Shown here piece by piece: positions 1 to 5,122 of a stretch of 5,122 nt of DNA (position 1 is the first letter of the stretch; each line of letters opens with the position of its first letter). Below the pieces are notes generated by a model. The model was not told the origin of the DNA, made no database searches, and worked only from the letters and a program-made list of their open reading frames with translations. The translations under genes and the position numbers were made by a program. Location: contig CAZUGT010000193.1 of the NCBI GenBank assembly GCA_964620095.1, forward strand, positions 1-5,122, written 5' to 3'. The stretch comes from JAJDXO01 sp964620095. GTDB lineage: Bacteria > Pseudomonadota > Alphaproteobacteria > Rhodospirillales > UBA2165.

Positions 1-191
1 CGCCGGGGGACCGAAGTTCGCCCGTGGGATGTGCGACCCAGTCTTCAATCCGCGGACCCCCCTCTTGCGGAGCCTGCTGACCGGCGGCCGCAGGGACCAC
101 GCCCATCGTAGCTCGACCGCCGGGACGCGACGCAGACCGTAACCCTGGTGAGAAATACGGGCTAGGCCTTCCATTCGACGATTTAGAAGCC
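1..191. other. Left-edge stretch with no supportable gene
   Basis: I see no convincing coding sequence here. One plus frame is open from the edge to a TAG at 109-111, and one minus frame is open from an ATG at 106-104 to the edge. Each gives only about 35 residues rich in Pro, Gly and Arg, with no recognisable motif. Either could be the end of a gene outside the window, but the composition fits a repeat-rich intergenic region. The only structure I can support is the repeat copy at 111-166. Confidence 0.4.
111..166 (+). repeat. Dispersed repeat, copy 1 (single end)
   Basis: This stretch aligns without gaps to 4677-4732 at roughly 80% identity; I counted about 10 mismatches in 56 positions. 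Its right part (about 131-164) also matches the reverse complement of 4461-4500. The conserved core reads CCCTGGYGRGAAAT followed by RYGGGC. Three related copies in five kilobases point to a genome-wide dispersed repeat. Here only one arm is recognisable and no inverted partner lies within the window, so it may be a solo or decayed end of the element seen in full at 4461-4732. Confidence 0.7.
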
Positions 192-220
192 TTGCCGGGG
201 TGCCGGGCCAACGCTATAAA
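192..220 (+). promoter_or_regulatory. Sigma70-type promoter for tRNA-Pro
   Basis: A -35-like TTGCCG at 192-197 is followed, after exactly 17 bases, by a -10-like TATAAA at 215-220. Transcription would start near 227, leaving a 5' leader of about 40 nt before the mature tRNA at 268. Motif quality, spacing and location directly upstream of a tRNA make this the best promoter candidate in the window. It was judged by eye against the consensus. Confidence 0.65.
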
Positions 221-267
221 TCCGCTCCCCTTGCCGAACCTATCCCGAATTCCACCACCAAGACCGT

Positions 268-344
268 CGGGGAGTAGCTCAGCCTGGTAGAGCACTGTCT
301 TCGGGAGGCAGGGGCCGGAGGTTCAAATCCTCTCTCCCCGACCA
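268..344 (+). tRNA. tRNA-Pro (anticodon CGG)
   Basis: A complete 77-nt cloverleaf can be drawn. The acceptor stem pairs 268-274 (CGGGGAG) with 334-340 (CTCCCCG), followed by discriminator A341 and an encoded CCA at 342-344. The D arm has stem GCTC/GAGC. The anticodon stem CTGTC (295-299) pairs with GGCAG (307-311), and its loop TTCGGGA places anticodon CGG at 302-304, which reads codon CCG. The variable loop has 5 nt. The T arm is 317-333 with loop TTCAAAT. The C1-G72 pair, A73 and G37 are usual for bacterial tRNA-Pro. CCG should be a common proline codon in this G+C-rich genome. No T-rich terminator follows before the amidase gene. Confidence 0.97.
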
Positions 345-439
345 TTTTCCGCACAGCCGGCCGGCAAAAGACGAAATCACCCCGAAGGGGCCCCGTCTCC
401 CGGCAACATAGGATTGGAAACGGCATTCAGGAGTCTCGT

Positions 440-1885
440 ATGGCAATTTCGGATCTTACCGCCGGGGAACTTCTCTCAGGCTTGGAGAGCGGCGGGATCA
501 CCGCGCTGCGGATCGCCGAGGCGCTCTGCGAGCGCGCCGCCGAACTCTCCTCCCTGAACTCCCTCGTCACGTTCGACGCGGAACGGTTTCTGGCGGCGGC
601 GCGGAATTCGGACGACGAAAGAAGCCGAGGCGGCGTCCGGGGCCGCCTCCATGGATTGCCGCTGGTGATCAAGGACAATATCGACGTCGCCGGGTTTCCG
701 ACCACCGCCGCCACGCCGGCCCTGTTCGATCACCGCCCCAACCGGACGGCAACCGTCGCCGAAAAGCTGCTCGCCGCCGGCGCCATCGTCATGGCGAAGA
801 CCAACATGCACGAACTGGCGTTCAGCCCCGGGATCACCAAATCGCCCGGCGACACCTCGGAGTTGGTGTTCGGCGGCCATGGAAACGCCCGGAATCCCTA
901 CGATATCGATAGATCCCCGGCGGGCAGTTCGACGGGGACGGCGGCGGCCGTCGGCGCCCGCATCGCGCCCGCTGGACTCGGCTCGGATACCGGCGGCAGC
1001 GTCCGCAATCCCGCCGCATGGTGCGGAATCACCGGGCTTCGGCCGACCCTTCTCCGCTACGGCCAGACCGGCGTCGTCCCCATCTCATGGACCCGGGACA
1101 CCATCGGCCCCATGGCGCGGACCGTCGCCGACCTTCAACTGCTCGACGAGGTGATTACCGGCGAACAGGACAGTCCCGAAATATCGCTGCCGTCGCTCCG
1201 TCTCGGCCTCGACCGCGGTTACTTTTGCGACGGCGCCGAAGCCGGCGTGCTCGCCGTCTTCGAGCGCGAGTTGAACCGGCTTGCCGATGCCGGCGCCGAG
1301 ATCGTGGAGATCACCATCCCCGGGCTCGAGGAGCAGATCGCCGAGATGGGTCAGACCATCTCCATGTACGAGATCGCCCGGGCGCTGCCCAGGTATCTGG
1401 AGGAAAGCGGCGCGGCCGTGACCCGGGATGAAATTATCGGCCGGATCGCCGCCAGCGGCCTGAAGGACCGGCTGGGTTCGCTTGTCGGGCCGGAGGCCGT
1501 CACGGACGAGGAATACGGGCGCTGCCTCACCCGACAGCGTCCCGCGCTGCAGGAGACCTATCGCGGTGCGCTCGCCGGCAACCGGCTGGACGCCCTGGTA
1601 TTCCCGTCGGTCATGGTCACGGCGAGCCCGCTGCAGGAAATCCTGATGCACCCCTTCCGCGGCGGTGAAATCACCCATTTCGCGGCGACCGGGCACAATG
1701 TCCAGCCGGCGAGCCAGGCAGGCTTCCCAGGACTTACGGTCGCCATGGGATTGTGCGGCAACGGACTGCCGGCCGCGATCGGTTTCGATGCTCTGCCGGG
1801 CGAGGACCGGAAACTGCTGGCCATCGGCGCGGCCTATGAAGCCATTCGCCCAGCGATGCCCGGACCCGGAATTTCAACGCCTTAA
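440..1885 (+). CDS. Amidase-signature family hydrolase (indoleacetamide/mandelamide hydrolase-like)
   Basis: This 481-residue protein is a complete amidase-signature hydrolase, which cleaves a carboxamide to a carboxylic acid and ammonia using a Ser/cis-Ser/Lys triad. Lys78 lies in HGLPLVIKDN, the likely cis-Ser163 in SPAGSSTG, and nucleophile Ser187 in GSDTGGSVRNPA. The 24-residue gap between the two serines matches characterised family members. The segment around 146-155 (GHGNARNPYD) and the C-terminal GFPGLTV resemble indoleacetamide and mandelamide hydrolases, so an aryl-acetamide-type substrate is a fair guess. It is not clearly GatA, because no gatB or gatC is adjacent. There is no signal peptide, so it should be cytoplasmic. 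The ATG has a good AGGAG (429-433) six bases upstream. It lies 95 bp after the tRNA on the same strand and overlaps the 3' end of the convergent gene by 4 bp. The substrate cannot be fixed from sequence. Confidence 0.93.
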   Translation: MAISDLTAGELLSGLESGGITALRIAEALCERAAELSSLNSLVTFDAERFLAAARNSDDERSRGGVRGRLHGLPLVIKDNIDVAGFPTTAATPALFDHRPNRTATVAEKLLAAGAIVMAKTNMHELAFSPGITKSPGDTSELVFGGHGNARNPYDIDRSPAGSSTGTAAAVGARIAPAGLGSDTGGSVRNPAAWCGITGLRPTLLRYGQTGVVPISWTRDTIGPMARTVADLQLLDEVITGEQDSPEISLPSLRLGLDRGYFCDGAEAGVLAVFERELNRLADAGAEIVEITIPGLEEQIAEMGQTISMYEIARALPRYLEESGAAVTRDEIIGRIAASGLKDRLGSLVGPEAVTDEEYGRCLTRQRPALQETYRGALAGNRLDALVFPSVMVTASPLQEILMHPFRGGEITHFAATGHNVQPASQAGFPGLTVAMGLCGNGLPAAIGFDALPGEDRKLLAIGAAYEAIRPAMPGPGISTP

Positions 1886-2877
1886 GCGGCCTTTTGCCGT
1901 TTGGCGAGCAGCGTCTCGGACAGTTTCGGGCCCCGGCCCGGTTCCGCCCACGGACATACCTGGATACAGATGGCGCAGCCCGAATTCTCGGCGAAATAGG
2001 GCACGCACTTGTCGAAATCGACGTACCACTTCTCCACCCCCCGGACCATCTGCTTGCTGTCCATGATGGCGCCCGGCGGACAGTCGAGGGTGCACCGGCG
2101 GCAGGAGACGCAGAGGTCGTCAACGCCGATATCCACCGGATCGTCGACGGCCAGCGGCAAATTCGTGGTGACCGCGGCCAGCCGGACGTTGGAGCCCCAT
2201 TCCCTGGTGATGATCGACCCGTGCTTGCCGAGCTCGCCCAGTCCGGCGCGGATCGCCGGCGGGATATGGAGCAGCGAACCGGTCTTGGGATCGGCGTGGG
2301 CCTTCGCTTCCCAGCCGAGGCTGCGAATATGGGCCGCCAACTTGACTGCCTGCTTGGAAACCCGGCGGTAGCCCCGCATCACCTCCCAGCCGGCGGCCGG
2401 CTGGGGGACCTGGAGCATGACGTCCCGCTCCATGGGCTGGCCGACGCAAATGACGTACTCGAAATCGACACGCTCGCCCTCGACGATATCCGTCGGAACG
2501 ACCCGGGTGATCCCGACGATGCTTTCCGTGAAATGCCTTTGAATGTAGGCCTTGATTTCGCCGGCCATGGCCTTCGGGTCGGCGACCTCGCGGCGTTTGG
2601 GCGCCACGGGCCCGTTGGCGCGCCTGATCTGCCAGAGGTTCCACAACCGCTGCCAGATCATGCCGTAGCCCATATAGGGCCCGCCCATCCCGCCGATCAA
2701 ATTGAAGTGCAGATCGAGCGCCTGCCAGTGATGCGGCGGCTTGCCGAACGGCCAATGGAAAACCCGGGTCGCCCGGCGCACCTCGGACTCCCCCAAGCCG
2801 TTGGTAATATTGCCGCTTTTCGGCGGTTTGTGATACTTGAAGACGTATTCCGGCGGCGGCGGATTATCCGGTTTCAT
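1882..2877 (-). CDS. Reductive dehalogenase-like 4Fe-4S protein (RdhA family, soluble short form)
   Basis: The 331 residues carry the C-terminal hallmarks of corrinoid-dependent reductive dehalogenases. These are a GLGELGKHGSIITREWG segment (212-228), then VRLAAVTTNLPL, then two 4Fe-4S motifs. The motifs are C256-x2-C259-x2-C262-x3-C266-P and C291-x9-C301-x2-C304-x3-C308-P. The VRGVEKW segment between them and the Tyr170/IRSLGW region (184-189) also fit RdhA better than epoxyqueuosine reductase QueG, its distant relative. RdhA enzymes reductively remove halogen through cobalamin. This protein lacks the Tat signal of respiratory RdhA and the fused flavin/ferredoxin reductase of aerobic catabolic forms, so it is probably cytoplasmic and needs a separate electron donor. 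Its start is 10 bp after the upstream 67-aa gene, and the G-rich ribosome site overlaps that gene's stop codon, suggesting coupling. Dehalogenation itself is unproven; many homologues have unknown substrates. Confidence 0.85.
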   Translation of the reverse strand: MKPDNPPPPEYVFKYHKPPKSGNITNGLGESEVRRATRVFHWPFGKPPHHWQALDLHFNLIGGMGGPYMGYGMIWQRLWNLWQIRRANGPVAPKRREVADPKAMAGEIKAYIQRHFTESIVGITRVVPTDIVEGERVDFEYVICVGQPMERDVMLQVPQPAAGWEVMRGYRRVSKQAVKLAAHIRSLGWEAKAHADPKTGSLLHIPPAIRAGLGELGKHGSIITREWGSNVRLAAVTTNLPLAVDDPVDIGVDDLCVSCRRCTLDCPPGAIMDSKQMVRGVEKWYVDFDKCVPYFAENSGCAICIQVCPWAEPGRGPKLSETLLAKRQKAA

Positions 2878-2887
2878 GGCCCGCCCC

Positions 2888-3091
2888 CTACTCGTTGCCC
2901 TGGTCGAGCCAGAACGGCTCGCCGGACGCCTTGCAGGTGAGGTATTTCTTCTGAACCTTCCGCCCCACCGTCAGATTCATCAGCACCAGCATGCCGAGAT
3001 ATTTGAGACAGCGGAGATCCCGCCGGATCATCCGGAAAAAGCCCGGGCGGGTCTCGTGAAACAGCTCCTCGAAGGACTTCGTCGGTTGCAT
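2888..3091 (-). CDS. Small 67-aa protein of unknown function, coupled to the RdhA-like gene
   Basis: I do not recognise this protein. The ATG (3091-3089) is preceded at a 5-nt spacing by GGGAGGG (complement of 3097-3103), a strong ribosome site, which is why I prefer it over a longer upstream start in the same frame. Residues 18-30 are basic (FFRMIRRDLRCLK). A hydrophobic or amphipathic stretch follows (about 28-43, LKYLGMLVLMNLTVG), then a conserved-looking tail CKASGEPFWLDQGNE with Cys53. Its stop lies 10 bp before the RdhA-like ATG, so both are probably one transcript. By position it could be a membrane anchor, chaperone or accessory subunit, the role RdhB plays for classical RdhA. It is shorter than RdhB (about 90-100 aa, two to three membrane helices) and shows no resemblance to it. 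Function is unassigned. Confidence 0.7.
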   Translation of the reverse strand: MQPTKSFEELFHETRPGFFRMIRRDLRCLKYLGMLVLMNLTVGRKVQKKYLTCKASGEPFWLDQGNE

Positions 3092-3368
3092 TCGATCCCT
3101 CCCTTTCGAAAAGTCTAACCGGCGGGCCGTACTTGTCCAGGGCAGGGCGGGATCGCCTGCGCCAAGGCTGCCGGCGGCACGATAGCACGGAGCATGCCCA
3201 ACGTCAGCGAACCCGCCCGCCGGGCGAGTGCGGAGTGGCGAAGAATCTAGTCCCCATTGCGGTCCTGAACCTGCTAGCCTGGAAACCGATGACGATAATT
3301 CGGAGGCCGGGTAACGGTCCCGGAAGTGCGCTTCGGCGGACACCAGGCAACGGGCAGCGTTCAAGATC
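3092..3368. other. Divergent intergenic region between the RdhA-like operon and the TRAP receptor gene
   Basis: This 277-bp stretch has no credible gene and should hold the promoters of both flanking transcripts. Besides the minus-strand promoter candidate listed separately, it has a near-consensus GATAAT at 3294-3299 on the plus strand, but without a good -35 box 16-18 bases upstream. It also holds a GC palindrome with 6-bp arms (CGCCCG/CGGGCG, 3214-3226) just upstream of the minus -35 box, and a CCGGG/CCCGG inverted repeat (3307-3323) in the probable leader of the TRAP gene. The palindromes are candidate operators, but such GC-rich inverted repeats also arise by chance. I saw no cobalamin riboswitch box. 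Confidence 0.4.
3179..3207 (-). promoter_or_regulatory. Candidate promoter of the 67-aa protein / RdhA-like operon
   Basis: On the minus strand CTGACG (complement of 3202-3207) and TATCGT (complement of 3179-3184) are separated by 17 bases and resemble -35 and -10 boxes. Transcription would start near 3172, giving a leader of about 80 nt before the ATG at 3091. Spacing is ideal but the -10 box is imperfect. No activator site is obvious apart from the adjacent palindrome at 3214-3226. Confidence 0.35.
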
Positions 3369-4463
3369 ATGCGCAATCTGATCAGCGGACTGGTCATCGG
3401 TCTCGTCGCCGGCGTGCTGCTGGCGGTTTCGGTGCCGCCGCCCTCGGGCGGTTCGCCGGACGATCTGCGCAGCCGCCTGGGCGGCGCAAACGAGACCCCG
3501 CCGGCGGCCTGGCGAATGGCCAGCGTCTTCCCCCGGGACCTGCCGCCCTACGGCCCGCAAATGCAGCAGGTGCTGACCACCATCGCCGAGCTATCGGAAA
3601 ACCAGGTGGAAATCGGATTTTTCGGTCCGGGGGCGATCGTGCCGGCGGCCGGCGTGCTCGATGCCGTCGCCTCCGGCGTGGTGGACGCGGGCTTCTCCAG
3701 CCCCGCCTACTGGGCGGAGACGGCGCCCGCGCTGCAACTGTTCGGCGGCGTTCCCTTCGGCCCGGATCAAACCGAGTTCCTCGCCTGGTTCCGTTTCGGC
3801 GGCGGTGAGCAGATATACGACGACCTCTACAACCGGCTCGGCGTTCACAGCGTCGTCTGCGGGGTCGAACCGCCGGCGGGGGGCGGCTGGTTCAAACGGC
3901 CCATCGAGACACCCGACGACCTCAAGTCGCTGAAGGTGGCGGCGGCCGGCCTGCCGGGCTCGGTTCTTCGAGGGTTGGGGGCCAGCGCGTCTCAGATTCC
4001 GCCTGCGGATATCATGGTCGAATCACAAGCCGCCGACCTCGACGGCGCGATATTCGCGGTACCGACCGCGGACAGCAGCCTCGGGCTTCACCGGCTCATG
4101 GATTACTACTACTTCCCGGGCTGGCACAAACAGTCCGGCCTCTTGGAGCTCCTGGTCAACCTCACCCGGTGGAACGCCCTTAGCGACGCGCAGCGGCAGG
4201 TGATCGAGGTCGCGTGCGCCTCGAACATAGCCGACGGGCTGGCCCGGGCGGAGGCCGGACAGTTCGAAGCGCTCAAGTCGCTGGTCATATCAGGCGTTAC
4301 GGTGGCCACGTGGGAAGAGCCGGTGCTGTCGGCGCTCAGGCAATCGTGGCTGCGCGTAGCGGCAGAACAGGCGGCCAATGACAGAACCTTCCGCCGGGCC
4401 TGGCAATCGCTCAACAAGTTCCGCGAGGACTACAGCATCTGGAGAGAGCTGGGCTACCTTTAG
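3369..4463 (+). CDS. TRAP transporter solute-binding protein, TakP/DctP family, with altered ligand site
   Basis: This 364-residue protein matches the TakP-type periplasmic receptors of TRAP transporters in length and landmarks. It has an N-terminal hydrophobic export segment (4-20, no lipobox Cys), WRMASVFP at 48-55, a GPGAIVPA segment, AVASGVVDAG at 99-108, GGGWFKRPIETPDDLKSLKV at 171-190, and GLHRLMDYYYFPGWH at 239-253 followed by LELLVN. Such receptors deliver organic acids to a DctQM-type membrane pair. None is encoded on either side here, so the gene is an orphan in this window. Where family members have an Arg after LKM (LKMRIPG), this protein reads LKVAAAG (Ala191). The Glu-Trp of TakP (TEWVGP) aligns with Ile-Phe (AIFAVP). 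The substrate is therefore unlikely to be bound in the usual way. The ATG has no clear Shine-Dalgarno, but the export signal begins right there. Its TAG stop lies in the adjoining repeat. Confidence 0.9.
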   Translation: MRNLISGLVIGLVAGVLLAVSVPPPSGGSPDDLRSRLGGANETPPAAWRMASVFPRDLPPYGPQMQQVLTTIAELSENQVEIGFFGPGAIVPAAGVLDAVASGVVDAGFSSPAYWAETAPALQLFGGVPFGPDQTEFLAWFRFGGGEQIYDDLYNRLGVHSVVCGVEPPAGGGWFKRPIETPDDLKSLKVAAAGLPGSVLRGLGASASQIPPADIMVESQAADLDGAIFAVPTADSSLGLHRLMDYYYFPGWHKQSGLLELLVNLTRWNALSDAQRQVIEVACASNIADGLARAEAGQFEALKSLVISGVTVATWEEPVLSALRQSWLRVAAEQAANDRTFRRAWQSLNKFREDYSIWRELGYL

Positions 4464-4732
4464 CCCGTATTTCCCGCCAGGGTCATGGTCTGCGCGGCGT
4501 TGTCGGGCCGACAGAGCAGGAGAGGCGCGCCGCGTGATGCGGTGACATCGGGCAAGCGCCTCGACGCACGCTGTCGGCCCGACAACGCCGCCCTTCGGGT
4601 CGCGCCCCGGAGCCCGCCCGCGTCGTCGCGGCCCTCAACCGTAGGTGCCGCTACGCTTTTCGGGCCGCTCCTGGCGGCTCGAACGCCTGGGCGCGACGCA
4701 GGCCGTGACCCTGGCGGGAAATGTGGGCAAGG
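4461..4732. mobile_element. MITE-like non-coding element with imperfect inverted ends
   Basis: The left end (4461-4500) is, read in reverse complement, about 80% identical to the right end (about 4692-4731). The shared core is TGACCCTGGCGGGAAAT, then RYGGGC. The right end also aligns over 56 bp with the separate copy at 111-166. A non-coding body of about 270 bp with related inverted termini, and another copy nearby, fits a miniature inverted-repeat element or a large REP/BIME-type palindrome. The open frames on both strands are GC-driven and show mirrored peptides because of the inverted repeats. The element starts at the first base of the TRAP gene stop codon. No target-site duplication is evident. 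It could also act as a transcription barrier between the TRAP and cytochrome genes. Confidence 0.65.
4494..4591. repeat. Perfect 21-bp inverted repeat inside the MITE-like element
   Basis: Positions 4494-4514 are the exact reverse complement of 4571-4591, with a 56-base loop between. The core TTGTCGGGCCGACA is itself nearly self-complementary (TGTCGG/CCGACA). Perfect conservation contrasts with the roughly 80% match of the outer ends, which suggests a recent insertion or selection for a hairpin in RNA or DNA. There is no T-run after the stem, so it is not a classical intrinsic terminator. Confidence 0.85.
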
Positions 4733-4803
4733 CGAGGCTGCCGGCGGCGCGCGCCTACCTGAGCAAATTCGCGGCTTGCGGTTTGCCGATCCGAGGCCCA
4801 TCT

Positions 4804-4832
4804 ATTGCCGTACCAGACCCGGCAACGGCAAT
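4804..4832 (+). promoter_or_regulatory. Inverted repeat upstream of the cytochrome c gene
   Basis: ATTGCCG at 4804-4810 and CGGCAAT at 4826-4832 are perfect 7-bp inverted arms around a 15-base spacer, ending about 20 bases before the proposed GTG. This could be an operator or a leader hairpin. At 7 bp, chance is possible. I found no convincing -35/-10 pair between the repeat element and the gene. Confidence 0.3.
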
Positions 4833-4837
4833 TAACC

Positions 4838-4843
4838 GGCGGT
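4838..4843 (+). promoter_or_regulatory. Ribosome-binding site that decides the GTG start of the cytochrome
   Basis: GGCGGT matches GGAGGT at five of six bases and lies 9 nt before GTG 4853. Another in-frame GTG at 4844 directly abuts this site, leaving no spacer, so 4853 is preferred. Confidence 0.5.
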
Positions 4844-4852
4844 GTGAAAGAC

Positions 4853-5122
4853 GTGACAATCAAATCCTTCGCGGCCGGCACCCTGGCTGGCGCCCTGACC
4901 GCCGCATTCGCCGTCCTTGCATCCCAGGCAATCGCCGCCGGCGATCCGGCCAAGGGCAAGAAAGTGTTCAACAAATGCCGCGCCTGCCACACCGTCAAGG
5001 CCGGAAAGCACCGGACGGGACCGTCCCTCCACAAGGTCGTCGGGCGGAAGGCCGGCGCCGCCCAAGGCTTCAAGAAGTACAAGGGCCTCAAGGGCGCCGA
5101 TTGGACCTGGACGGAAGCGGAA
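4853..5122 (+). CDS. Class I c-type cytochrome, exported (partial, 3' end beyond window)
   Basis: The frame is open from GTG 4853 to the window edge, giving 90 residues. Residues 1-28 form a Sec signal peptide: an early Lys, a hydrophobic Ala/Leu-rich core, and a likely AIA cleavage site after residue 28. The mature start GDPAKGKKVFNKCRACHTVK carries the covalent heme motif C42-R-A-C45-H46. The following TGPSLHKVVGRKAG and FKKYKGLKG segments fit cytochrome c2/c550-type proteins, small soluble periplasmic electron carriers. The distal axial Met lies beyond the edge. It could serve a terminal oxidase or a dehydrogenase; nothing in the window identifies the partner. The gene is separated from the TRAP receptor by the MITE-like element and is probably its own unit. 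The GTG start makes it easy to miss. Confidence 0.88.
   Translation, partial: MTIKSFAAGTLAGALTAAFAVLASQAIAAGDPAKGKKVFNKCRACHTVKAGKHRTGPSLHKVVGRKAGAAQGFKKYKGLKGADWTWTEAE

Noticed and set aside
214..426. Minus-strand open frame of 70 aa (contains GERGFEPPAPASRRQCSTRLSYS)
   Set aside because: It is the antisense translation of the tRNA-Pro gene, a well-known kind of spurious protein call.
345..428. Short GC hairpins after the tRNA (GCCGGCCGGC at 356-365; CCCC-GAA-GGGG at 380-390) as an intrinsic terminator
   Set aside because: No T-run follows either stem on the plus strand, and the stems are short.
1894..2940. Long plus-strand open frame (348 aa) antisense to the RdhA-like gene
   Set aside because: It is a GC-driven shadow; the minus strand carries clear double 4Fe-4S motifs and a proper ribosome site.
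3165..3178. 14-bp exact match (AGGCTGCCGGCGGC) shared with 4735-4748
   Set aside because: In a G+C-rich sequence of this size a match of this length can arise by chance, and the flanks do not align.
3092..3368. Cobalamin riboswitch ahead of the RdhA-like operon
   Set aside because: Corrinoid use made this worth checking, but no B12-box-like sequence or the expected pairing was seen on the minus strand.
3092..3397. N-terminal extension of the 67-aa protein to an upstream ATG (169 aa in total)
   Set aside because: The extension is low-complexity, crosses the candidate promoter, and the internal ATG at 3091 has a much better ribosome site.
4460..4835. Open frames on both strands (113 and 116 aa) across the repeat element
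   Set aside because: They are Arg/Pro/Ala-rich, mirror each other through the inverted repeat, lack motifs, and coincide with the MITE-like element.

Overview
The window is G+C-rich (about two thirds by eye), with codons strongly biased to G/C in the third position. The gene types are an amidase-signature hydrolase, a TakP-like TRAP binding protein and a class I cytochrome c, together with a tRNA-Pro that carries an encoded CCA end. This suggests a free-living proteobacterium, most likely an alphaproteobacterium; the assignment is an inference from composition and gene content.

Layout from left to right. Positions 1-191 show no convincing gene but hold one copy (111-166) of a dispersed repeat. 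A good sigma70-type promoter (192-220) precedes a complete tRNA-Pro(CGG) at 268-344. On the same strand follows an amidase (440-1885) with its full Lys/cis-Ser/Ser triad. It meets, tail to tail with a 4-bp overlap, a minus-strand two-gene operon. That operon is a 67-aa protein of unknown function (3091-2888) followed by a short soluble reductive-dehalogenase-like iron-sulfur protein (2877-1882). Across a 277-bp divergent intergenic region, a TakP/DctP-type TRAP binding protein (3369-4463) runs on the plus strand. Its stop codon is the first triplet of an imperfect inverted-repeat, MITE-like element (about 4461-4732) whose ends match the repeat at 111-166. Inside it lies a perfect 21-bp inverted repeat. 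The window ends in the N-terminal 90 codons of an exported class I cytochrome c (4853 onward, GTG start).

How the parts may work together. The two minus-strand genes look translationally coupled. The divergent binding protein belongs to the TRAP group that includes keto-acid and chloroaromatic-acid receptors. A module for uptake and reductive processing of a halogenated or related organic compound is therefore possible, but this is a hypothesis. No TRAP membrane subunits are in the window, and the binding protein lacks residues expected for carboxylate binding. The amidase, tRNA and cytochrome show no evident functional link to the module.
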